Assembly: GCF_964355755.1 (NCBI RefSeq)
Contig: NC_092671.1
Span: 34,553,304-34,617,303, forward strand
Length of the DNA: 64,000 nt
From: Antedon mediterranea
Taxonomy: Eukaryota; Echinodermata; Crinoidea; Comatulida; Antedonidae
Reading direction: 5' to 3'
How positions within the stretch are numbered: the first letter of the stretch is position 1; each line of letters begins with the position of its first letter. Shown in pieces: positions 40,301 to 52,300 of this stretch. The position numbers were made by a program, and so were the translations under genes. Below the pieces are notes generated by a model. The model saw only the letters and a list, made by a program, of their open reading frames with translations. It was not told the origin of the DNA and made no database searches.

Positions 40301-43300
40301 ATGGCTGCCATCCCGGTTGACAAGTTGCAGACTCTGCAAACAAGAAAATTAATCAAGAAATCCATTTTAATTATACAAAAAGATATTTTGTAGCTGATAT
40401 TATTTGATATGGTTTCAACATTTAGCATTTAGATTTTTATATTAATTATTCAGTCTGAAGATCAAATTAAAACATTCAAGAATAAAAACAAAGTTATTTC
40501 TACTGTGGTATATTTCCTAATGTGTATCCTTTTTTATCTTAATCATATGGAAAATTTGTCCTCTCATAACAAGAAATAGTGTTTTCCGAAAATGTTACAC
40601 TTTTCTTTTGCTGTTATACATTGATGGTTTTATTTTTTATTTTTCATTTCTCCATTGAAATACAGTCAATGATACACACAACATTATCATTTTTCTTGCC
40701 TTTGGAATAATACAAATAATACATTTTGAGATCAAATTATATTAATATAGGTTTAATATGGCCTTGGCATCTCTGTGTATTATTTTAAAATGAATTGTCA
40801 CACTTACGACAAGTACTGTGCGGTTCATCACTTCGGTCGCCACAATCATCATCAAGATCACAAACCCAAGAGTCAGGAATGCAGAAGCCATTATCACATG
40901 TAAAATATCCATCTTGACATTCTCGACCTAACAGACATTTTTTTTATTAATAAAAATAATAATTATATTGACAATACCAAAGATGAGGAAAGCTGTGAGA
41001 GTGAAAATGTTTCCACTAACTGAGATTTAAACAATTTTAGTTTATACCACATACATAGATTCCAGTGGTCGTATTCACCATTCAAGCTTAGGTTAAAAGA
41101 AACACTAATTTAAAAAAATCTCCTATCTAAATCAATACAATTTAAGGGAAATGCTTAAATATTTATTGAGTTAAGTGAAATACTTAATATTTAGGGTAAA
41201 TATATCACTTAAGTGTGATTGGTGAATATCCGACCACTGATTGTTCAAAAAGCATATTTATCTCCAGTAAAAAATTCCCTATTTTCTAGGCATATAAAAG
41301 AATTAACTGGTTACACTATGGACGAAAACAGTACTGCTTACAATTATACTGTGTATGACAGAAAAAAATTAGGGGGTGAGATTTATAATTGATTGCATGG
41401 ATAGATTTACCTAAATCTTGTAACTAAATGCCGCATAAATTAGGGTGTAGAAGTATATCCAAGTATGGGATATAGTGGAATTTTTCACAATACATTACAT
41501 TAACAACAAATTAACAACTCACCCATACAAACTGAAGAAGCCTCATCTGATCCATCGGTACAATCATTAGTCTGATCACAAACATTCCTCTGTTCAATGC
41601 AATTACCTGTGCTACATCTGAACTCCCACGGACTACATTCAGATGCATCTACAAATATAAACAATGACATTTAAACTAGATGAAGATGTTTTAATGTATG
41701 GAAGCTCTGATGAGCCGGATGGACATAAATAGAAGACAAAAAAGGGGTACTGTGGATATATTTCTTGATATTTTTTTGCATGTAATGCCAAACAGTGACA
41801 AATACAAAAATGGGGCTGATCTTAATCGAAAGTCCTATCTTTTGTATTATAATTTCCAAAGTTTAGGGGGGGGGGGGGGGCAGGCTAGCTTGGTATGCCT
41901 ATGCCAAAAAATCCCTAAAAGAGTGTTTATTGACTAGAACCTTATCAGGATGATCAGTTTAGCTTTATAATATTCCGCTGCATCTTTTTATTAGTTATCT
42001 TTAAGAAATTTTATGAGCTGTTTTTGTGTGCAAAGCGCTTAGAAACCTTGTATTATGCACTATAAAAGACAACCATTAGTATTATCTTACCACAGCCAGT
42101 TTCATCGCTACCGTCTGTACAGTCATCCTCTCCATCACAAACATACGTGGGATAAGTGCATTCTTTATTGGTGCAGGTGTACAGACCAGGAGAGCAGGAA
42201 GGCGGTGCTGAAAACAAAAAGAAAAACTTGAATATTAAAACTAATCACTGGCTATAACCCAGGGGCCTCTGAGTGTCCCTAGCACAAGTTTAAAAAAAAA
42301 TAATAATAATAATCAATTTGTCAACTGATCTAGTGAGTTAAAAACTTACGACATGTGGACGGCTCGTCTGATCCGTCATTGCAGTCTCGCTCACCATCGC
42401 ACTTCCAGTAGCTGGGTATACATTTTGTGGCATCATTGCAATGGAATTGTTGGTTTGTACAATTTTCAAGACAGGTTTTTCCATCATCTTTCAGTACAAA
42501 GTTATCTGGACAAGCACATGTGAAACTCGTAGCTCCATTAATGCCATCAGCAGAAATCAAACACAGATGAGTGCATCCACCATTATTATTACCACAGGGA
42601 TTAATTATACCTACAAATAAAATTACGGTTAGCAGAGACATTGGGTGAGTGAGCACGTACAACTTTTTTGCTCTCGATTTTCACCTTTCAAAGAGACATT
42701 TATCTTTGTTTTTTCCCGATTGTATCATTATCATCGTAAATAGAATCTAGGACTTATCATGTAAACTTTTAAAGATGATGGTCAATGCTCTGTCGGTGTA
42801 AATAAGCAGTGAGTATTTTACCCCCATGATACCGCATCTATTGCCATTGGCTCGCCGTTGAAAGCGCTGCAAGGTTAACTATTACTGTGCTAGCCATATG
42901 CAAATTAAAATCCTTCAATAAGGTTTCCAAACATCTGCGTCACTTATGCAAATTAGTAAATTTGTTCGAAATTACCAGCTGTGATTGTGACCTGATATGT
43001 AAAACAGTGGTGGTACTGTAAAAAAGCAAGTGTAATCATGGCCCCGAAGTTAGATGTTGATAAGCTGAAGAAAGACTTGCTTCAGGAGCTGACTACTTCT
43101 ATTACTGAGACATTAAACAAAGCATTTGATAAACTGCAGGAGCAAATCAGTAATATTGAAACCAGATTGGACTATTTAGAACAATATTCACGTCGTAATA
43201 ACCTTAGATTCTACGGTTTACAGGACTCGACAAAGTCAACTGATGATTTGGTGGCGGAGGTTATTCGCGACAAAATGGGTATCACTTTCAAGTCCGACGA

Positions 43301-46300
43301 TATTGAAGTATCTCATCGAATCGGTCCTATTACTGAAAAGCCTAGGCCAATAATTGTTCGGTTCAATTCAATCAGGACCCGTAACAATGTGTTTGCAGCC
43401 AAATCCAAACTGAAGGGTATGCCGGTTTATATCTCGGAAGACCTAACAAAAGCAAATTTCAATCTCTTTTGGAAGGTAAGACACCATGATGGAGTTCAAC
43501 GTGCCTGGACTAACAGATGCAAGATATGGGCCCTGTGTAAAGGTGAAGAAAAACCCAAGCATATCAAGAATGAAAATGATTTTGAACGACTGATTGCTGA
43601 ACATTAAGAACGTTTAGACTGTGCGGTGTCATTAACAGTACGTTTCTTACCGACGGAATTTGACCATTATTTGTTGATTTTAGATAGCAAAAACGTGTTC
43701 TCTTGTTTTTATTTCAATGTTTACTATGTTCGTTTGGCTAAGTGTTCTCATATGTGCTAGCGTTTTTAAAGTGAGTACTTTACTTATTTTTTTTACTGAT
43801 AATGGATAATTTATTTATCATAAATTTGGGGCGTAATAATGTTCTAATGTGCATGCTTTTAATGTGCGGCGATATACATCCAAATCCTGGTCCGGAACAG
43901 TTTACAGTTTGCCATATTAACATACGTAGTCTAATCGTTCCAGGTAAACTAGCTGAAATTCAACACCTAGCAAATTTAAATAACTATGATATTATTGCTT
44001 TAACAGAAACATGGCTAGATCAAACTATCTTGAACCATGACATTTTACTAGACGGTTATCAAGAACCTATTAGAAATGATAGAAACCGCCATGGCGGCGG
44101 ATGTGCTTTTTACATATCTAATTCTATACACTTAGTTAATTCCCATATTTGTAATGATCTCTTGTCAGATGTGATAAGGTGTGAAATACAAGTTTCAAAC
44201 TGGACGATTTTGACTTATGTATGTTATAGGCCACCACAAAGTGATGTTCAATCTGATCAGGATCTACTTGACTATTTTCAAAACAGTACTAATAACTTTG
44301 TTTTGTCTCGACACAGCTTAACTTTAATGATGGGCGATATGAATGCTCAAAATAACAACTGGTACAATGATGGAAACACAAATAGATTTGGAAAATCATT
44401 TTACGAATTTTTACAACAAAACGGTTTAACTCAACACATCAATATGCCAACACGTTGTATAAAAGACCAACGGTCTTGTATTGACCATATAGTTACTAGT
44501 CAAAATGTATATATTAATGATTTTGGTGCATTGTGCCCACTTTTAAATTGTGATCACAGTCCAGTATATGCAAATATTGATATTCGTATCACACGGGACA
44601 AGCCATACAATCGTAAAATATATCTTTTTGAAAAAACTGATTTTAATTTATATCGTAATGCTCTTAATTCTGTAAATTGGGAAAAAGTTTATTCATCTTC
44701 AAAGGTTGAAGATGTTTGTCATAATTGGATTGACTTATTTAATAATTGTGTTGATAACTATATTATATCTAAAATTATAACTGTGCGTCCTAATGACAAG
44801 CCTTGGATTAATGCGCATATTAGAACTCTTATTCGCAAAAGAAATCGCGCCCATTCCACTCGAAATAACTCAAATTCGCATATGCAACGTTTTAAGAAAA
44901 TTCGCGCAAAAGTTGTTAAAGCAATAAGAAAAGCTAAACAAACTTTTTTGGATAAACAATTTGATTTATTAATGAATAAAAACTGTGATTCAAAAACTTG
45001 GTGGTCTACCATAAATTCAGTTTGTAATTCCAAACAATATTATAAGATTCCTCCAATCAAATTAAACGATGATGTCCTAACTTTAAATAGTGAGAAAGTT
45101 AAAGCGTTTAACAATTATTTTAAATCTCAATCGTTTATTCCTAATCATGATGATTTTCCTTCGGACTTCACATAGGGCCTGTTCGTAGGGGTTGAAAATA
45201 CCAGCTTATTCCCGATTTCCGTTCGCGTGGCCCAATTAACTTTTGCCTCAGGCTACAAAAAATTCGAGGTAAAATGTTCACCAAATTTGCAGGTTATTTC
45301 AGCGATAATCCAATTATACTCGGCCTTCGAGGATAATAAATCTCCGATAGAGGCAATGTGTCAAATTTTGACAAACGTTCGCTGCCTAGGCCCGTCATTT
45401 CTCCTACGAAGCTCTTCCATACACGCTTCGAGAGCGATCGTCAGCTGGTGCTGTCCTTGTTGGTGTAGACCGTTTAGGAATACACCCCGTTTAGTAGTAG
45501 GCCTAGCTGGTCGGTGGTGTTTCCGTCGTGTAACATTGGGCTCAAATTCTTCGTCAATGAGTAAAATAATGGTCGTCAGGAGAAGGCATATTTCGGCAGG
45601 ATTATCGGCGTTAAGAGGCATAAGGTTTGTCGCAAGGATAAGCAGTGTAAAAGGTAGCAAGTAATTGTTATTGTAAAGAAAGATCGCGAGTAAAAAATAT
45701 ACAACACGAAACTAGCGTGCAAAAATGGGGTCGTAGGTTGTAAAGACAACTGACCTTAAAACGTAATTTCCGGTTTGTGATTCGTCGATTAAGCATTTAA
45801 GCGGTTAAATATTTCAAGTACGAACAACGCTCAATTTATAACCCGAGGCATGGGTGAAATTAAGCGCTTATTTTAACCACCGTACGAACACGACCATATA
45901 GAACTGCATCGAGACTCTCAACTCTCAAATTATCTGTTGATGAGATCATGAAATTATTAACTATGCTGGATAAAAACAAGGCGATGGGACCTGATGAAAT
46001 TCACAGTATCATACTAATAGAATCTGCTGAAATTATTGCACCCCATTTGACAAAGCTTTATAACTTCTGCATAAGCCAAGGATATTTTCCTGTGGAATGG
46101 AAAAAATCAAATGTCATTCCTCTGCATAAAAAAGGCAATAAATCCCTTATTGAGAACTACCGCCCTATATCCATACTTTCCAACTTTGCAAAAATTTTTG
46201 AGCGTGCAGTTTTTGATATAGTATATAAATACTTTGTGGATAATAAACTTCTTACTCAATTCCAATCTGGTTTTACACCAGGTGACTCGACAACGTATCA

Positions 46301-49300
46301 ACTTCTTTATCTTATAGATACATTTAATAGAGCTTTAGATTTAAGGAAAGAAGTAATCTCGGTATTTTTGGATATTTCCAAAGCCTTCGATAAAGTTTGG
46401 CATAATGGGATTATATACAAATTAAATCAATATGGAATTAATGGCACTCTTCTAAAATGGTTCCAAAGTTACTTAAACTCACGTGAGCAACGTGTTATTA
46501 TTGAAGGAACTACCAGTCCTTGGGTGACCATTACAGCAGGAGTACCCCAAGGATCTGTTTTGGGTCCATTTTTATTTATTGTATTCATAAATGATATGGT
46601 TGATAATATCAAATCTAATATTAGTTTATATGCAGATGATACTTCGTTATATGATATTTGTACAGATCGTAATATTTCAGAACAAAAATTAAATGGTGAT
46701 CTTAATGTCATTTATAATTGGGCAAAAAATGGAAAGTAACATTCAATGCTAACAAAACGAAAGCTATACTGTTTACACGTAAACATTTAGATAACTATGT
46801 TAGTTTAAATTTCAATAATGTAAATCTACAATTTGTAAATGATCATAGGCATCTTGGTGTAATGCTTAATGCAAAACTCAAGTGGGATTCCCATATCCAA
46901 TCTGTAATTAACAAAGCGTCTTTATCTTTAAATATGCTACGTCGTGTCAAACATATTCTACCTCGACAGGCTCTCTGTCACATTTACATATCACACGTTA
47001 GACCATTAATGGAATATGCAGCTCCTGTTTGGTGTAATATTCCAGTTAAATTAAGTGATGAACTAGAAAATATCCAGATTTCTGCAGGTAGAATATGTAC
47101 TGGTGCGTGGAAACATACAAGTCATAATGCATTAAGACAAGAATTAGGCTGGTTATCATTGGAAAAACGTAGACAATTTCTTAACCTAATACTGTTTTTT
47201 AAAATTATTCATAAGTTAACACCAGTGTATCTTTACTCCTTATTTAATTTTTCTGACAATATTGAAGTTTATAACTTGCGTAACATCCGAAATATAATAA
47301 TTCCATTTTGTAAGACCACATCATATCGTTTATCTTTTGTCCCATCTATTATAACACATTGGAATGAGTTAAATAATGAAATAAAAAATTCCTCATTTCT
47401 TGTTGAGTTTAAAAAATTGCTACTGAAATCCAATTTGTTTGAAACAAAAAAACGTTCTTATTATGATACAGGTGATAAGAAGATTAACCAAATTCACACT
47501 AGAATCCGACTTGGTTTCAGCTGTCTCAATTCGCATTTATTCTTACATGGACTTCGGGACAATCCAAATTGTACTTGTGGCTTTAATGTTGAGAATCCGC
47601 TTCATTTCTTATGTTACTGCCCTAATTATAATACACAAAGAGATATTCTACTTGTAAGCGCTAACTCAATTATTGAGGATATCTTAGCCAAGGATTTTTC
47701 TTTAACATTTAATTTTACATTTTTAAGTGAAATTTTTATTTTTGGTTCCGATCTTCTTTCGAATTGTGAAAATGCTTTATTATTTTATTATGTACAACAA
47801 TTTCTTGTTAATTCTGGAAGATTTAATTGATGTTTCTGTTAGTTATTTTAAAATGTTGTATTTGTTAATCTGAGGCGCCTTGAAGCTAAGATGGTTCCAT
47901 CTTGTAAGGCGCCTCTGTGTAATATACTGAATAAAAAAAAAAAAAAATAAATAAAATTACAATTACACAAATAAGTTTAACAATAGAGAAAAAACAACCT
48001 GCATGAAAAGTTTGGGGATAGGGGGGCTTATACCAGAGTTAGTTATTGTTACTGGTTCTGTGAACAGGTGTGGTCAAACGTAGGTCACTTTATAATTGAA
48101 ACATTTTACCAGAGTTAGTACAGTACTATATTCTTTATTTTGTAAAATGGTCATCATAAGATATACTGTAATAACAATAGGGGTGAGGTACTGTATAACT
48201 TTCTTTGGTACTGTAAATATAATTATTTTGTTTTTAAAATGTCGAACTAAATACAGTATTGCTACATACATTATTATTCATCAACAACCGATTTGATTAT
48301 AACATTTTCCCTCACTCACCCATTTTTTTTTATTGAATTTTTGATATAATAAATATTTATTTAAAGCGACTTACTTGGGTCTTGTCTTAACTCATGAACA
48401 ATGTGGATGTCCATTGGACGATGTATGGTACCTCCGACCTGAGTGTAGTTTCCGCCAAGCAGTTTATCAACTTTGTTAATAGTTTTTGTGTTCCAATCGG
48501 TCCAATAAAGTGTTTCTTCAAAAACAGTTATGGCAAATGGATGACTTACGAACGTTGACAGCAATCTAATGTCAGTTCCATCCATGTTTGAGTACCTGCA
48601 AGAATTATTTTTTAATAAAAAATTTAATAATTATGATAACTTGTTTTAAAGATTTGCATTGAGCGGAATACATGATCCACTATTTCATACGAATACGAAT
48701 ACGAATAGAACTTTATTGCAATCAATCGAAAGATTGAAGTTTAACAAAAGCATTTCACTCAAAAAAATAAAATGCAATACAAAAATATAAAAAACATTTA
48801 GAAAGGTAGAACATACAATCAAAATATTAAAACAAAATTACAATTAAATATCACTTATTATAAAAACAATAAATATATATTCAAAATGTTAAACAACAAG
48901 TTTAACTGAAAACATCAGAATATCGATATAGTTTCGATCTGTTTCATTATGGTTTTTTTTTTTATTTAAAAAAAGTTAATACATTTCTAACAACAAGCTC
49001 CATTAATGAATGGATAAACAATATCATATCTACAAACTACGTCTCACTTGAGGCTTAAATTAAAGAGTGGATTAGTTTAACAGTCAGGAGTAATACAACA
49101 CTGACACTAGGTCAGGATTGAACCCCGGACTTTGGGATTGGAATACACACACAGTACCACATTTCAAAACACACAGCAAACTTCATGAGCAATAAGATGA
49201 GAACTTAATATATAGACAAATCTTGTATTAAGCTTAAAGGACTAATTTGCATTTTAAAACTGTCAAAACTAGTGACCTACCCAATGTGGTTAAGATGGGC

Positions 49301-52300
49301 ATCGACCCAGTAGAGCTTATTTGTTGTGTAGCAGATGGTGAGACCATTAGGCCATACAAGCTTGTCAGAGTGGATTTCAGTTGCGTTGCTACCATCCATA
49401 CCTATTTTACCAATGTAACTGCTCAATCCCCAATCTGTCCAGTAAACGTGTCTGAAATACAATAATATACAAATAATTGAGTTGACTAGCGAGAATGAAT
49501 AGAAAAGACCAATTTTTTAACAAAATAAAACATTCTTATCATTCAAATTAAACACAAAGTTATGTTTTGTATTAGATCTTGGTAAAGTTCTATGTGGGGT
49601 AAAGCGTGAGGCATATCTATTTATATCCCTGGACAGAATAGCTAAATGAATCTTACCCATTCTTTGGATCAACAACAACAGCTCTGGGTGAAAAGAGGCC
49701 TTCTCGTCGTAGCGTTTTCCTTATCGAACCATCCAATTCTGCAACCTCTAGTACGTCTTGAGCTTGATCTACCCAGTAAACTTTCCTTCCAACCCAGTCA
49801 ATTGCTAAGCCTTCTACGTTACCTACGTATTGATCCAAAATAGTATCAATTTCACCGCTACCATCCATATTCATACGATACATCTTATCTGCTGAAACGT
49901 CGGCAAAGTAAATCCTGCCCTCTGTCAAATCGTAATCTAAGGCCACTAAATTTTCAAAGCCATCTCTTACAAGACTTTCCACATGTGCATCGACTGTGAT
50001 GTTACGGATATAGTAACGGTTGCTAAACAATAAGTATGGGTCACCACCTGAAATTGAAATATGATACATGCACTAATAAAACATTGTTCAGTTCAGTATA
50101 CCTGAATGTAAATTCAGTTTACCTGTATGTAAATTAAGTTTACCTGTATGTAAATTCAGTTTACTCATATGTAAATTAGTTTACCTGTATGTAAATTAGT
50201 TTACCTGTATGTAAATTATTTAACTGTATGTAAATTAAGTTTACCTGTATGTAAATTCAGTTTACCTGTATGTAAATTCAATTTACCTGTATGTAAATTA
50301 TTTAACTGTATGTAAATTCAGTTTACCTGTATGTAAATTCAGTTTACCTGTACGTAAATTTAGTTTACCTAGTTGTTCAATACTACAACAAACACTTACC
50401 AGTTATGTGTTTACATTTGGCACCATTATCTTCAGATGCATATCCATCGACACATCCGCAAATGTAACTTCCTATAGCATTGGTACACTCCTGACTACAA
50501 ACCCATGGAGTCTCAACACATTCATTAATATCTGTAAATAAACAAGTCACGGTCACTAGATATTTAAACATATGTATGTCAAATTAGTTATTTCTATATA
50601 TATTTATATAAGTCTATTACCTATGAGAATTTTCAATACAATTGTCAATATTTTCATGTTCAATTAATTAAAAAGGAAATGTATATGCAAGCACATTACA
50701 TTAAATTACTTACCACATATTAAGAGGACACTTTGTGAGGTCCTGAAGTTATCGCACTAATAGAGATTCTACTTTAATTATTTTAAAGGAGGAGAGAGGG
50801 TGAGGGGGTCAACATCAATGCTATGTACATATGCTGAATTACTTACCATCGCAAGCCTTCCCATCAGCTGCAAGTCTGTACCCGTCTCTGCAAACACACA
50901 TGTAACTTGTTGGTAGATCAACGCAGTCCTGTGCACACTGACTGGCTAATGGATTATCACACTCATTGATATCTGTAAAATAATATTGTAATTATTATAT
51001 TATGTGCTTTATTTTTTTCAACCTTTCTCAAATGTTGTTTCCTCAAATGGCCAAAGCCAGCATGAGGCAGACGAGGCTTCCTTTTAAATACAATTCACTT
51101 TTTGATGTTTCTGATATTGATAATTTTTGTAACAATTTTATTATATGATTAGTTTTTTGTAAGGTTTTGGCTTTGAATCGTAAGTCAGATATCAAATTAT
51201 TGATCATATTACAATCAAGCTCTCTATAAGCATTTTTCTGTCCTGATTTCATAAAAGATAATTATTTACTCACCACAATGTGCTTCATCAGATTGGTCAG
51301 GACAATCGTAAAGCCTGTTGCAAACTAATGCATCATTGATACAGGTCAGATCAGTGCATAAGAACTGTCCAGACAGACAACTTGGTGCATCAGTAGCTGA
51401 GGGTAACAATAATGATTGCAGATTTTTTCACTTAAAGTTAGCATTATTACATGTAGAATGCTTATTATAGTGGGTGCCATATTTATAGTAGTGTGGGTGG
51501 CCGGCAACAATGAGAATCTTAAATGAATATTGGCCGCCATCATTTAGCTTTTTCAAATCAACTTGATTCAATGGGTAAATTATAAGGACTTCATATCATG
51601 TTAAGTTGCAGGTAAACCTGGATCCGTGTGCTTATTTTCCAAATGGTCACCAGATAGGTAAGGCATTTTCTCCATTTTTCATGATGGGCTAGAGTATCTA
51701 AGCTATGATTTTAATGTGTGTTTATTATTTCTAAAGCACTGTCTACACTATCAAACTAGTTTGAAGTGTGATGTGTCCAAATACGGTAGTGATGTGCCCA
51801 ATTATGGTAGTGATGTACAAAAATATGGTAGTGATATGCCCAATTGGCACACACATTTTTGTCACATAAAGTTTGATAGTGTGGACAGAGCTTTAGCCAT
51901 CATTTGTCAATATTTTGTAAAAGTGGGGCGGGGCACATGGAACGTAGCCTTAGTCCCCACCCCTCCCCCTGGATCTTCCCCTGTCTTTTTAATATAGCAA
52001 ATATTGGTTCCTTACTACAATCAGATTCATCACTTCCATCTCTACAGTCATCATATTCATCACACTTCCAAATTTGAGTAATGCAGCGACCATTATTACA
52101 CGTAAACTCACTACTTCCACATGTTCCATAATCTAGGTAGTAAAAATAATTATTTGTTATTTATAAATTCGCAATTTAATTTAATATTTAATAATAAAAT
52201 TATTAATAAAATAATTACTAAAACTATCAATATACTGGTCTAGAAGAAAATAAATTCTTTTTATACAAATAAAAAACAAAATTGATTGTTCCTATCATTG

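Larger units (their letters stand above)
43802..47830 (+). pseudogene. LINE ORF2: endonuclease-reverse transcriptase, disrupted
   Basis: Order: NPGP motif near residue 30; APE-type endonuclease ([32 protein letters not shown]) in 43802-45174; then an inserted DNA transposon; then reverse transcriptase from 45896 ([45 protein letters not shown]). The frame is lost in a run of six A at about 46725, where one missing A explains the shift, and resumes in the 46718-47830 frame through a thumb-like region (HLGVMLN) to a CTCGF...HFLCYC cysteine-histidine motif. No RNase H domain is seen. Confidence 0.9.
42627..47948 (+). mobile_element. Full-length non-LTR retrotransposon (CR1/L2/Jockey-like LINE)
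   Basis: A 5.3-kb element in the W16-W17 intron, antisense to LRP2. It has a 12-bp target-site duplication AAATAAAATTAC at 42615-42626 and 47949-47960, a 5' UTR of about 411 bases, ORF1, ORF2 (endonuclease then reverse transcriptase), a 3' hairpin and an A-rich tail. A 721-bp DNA transposon and a one-base frameshift interrupt ORF2, so this copy is dead, though it is otherwise well kept. The clade is not settled: APE-type endonuclease, YADD reverse transcriptase, no RNase H seen. Confidence 0.93.

Noticed and set aside
44758-45033. Minus-strand open frame within LINE ORF2
   Set aside because: It is the shadow of the endonuclease/linker coding frame and has no motif.
45227-45664. A gene inside the LINE insertion (145-residue plus frame, 99-residue minus frame)
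   Set aside because: The two frames overlap on opposite strands, have no recognisable domain and lie wholly inside a non-autonomous transposon.
46718-46745. Programmed frameshift in LINE ORF2
   Set aside because: The run is a simple A6 with no clear slippery heptamer or pseudoknot; a deletion is simpler.
51716-51997. 93-residue plus-strand frame with repeated YGSD words
   Set aside because: The repetition comes from translating the MITE at 51734-51893.
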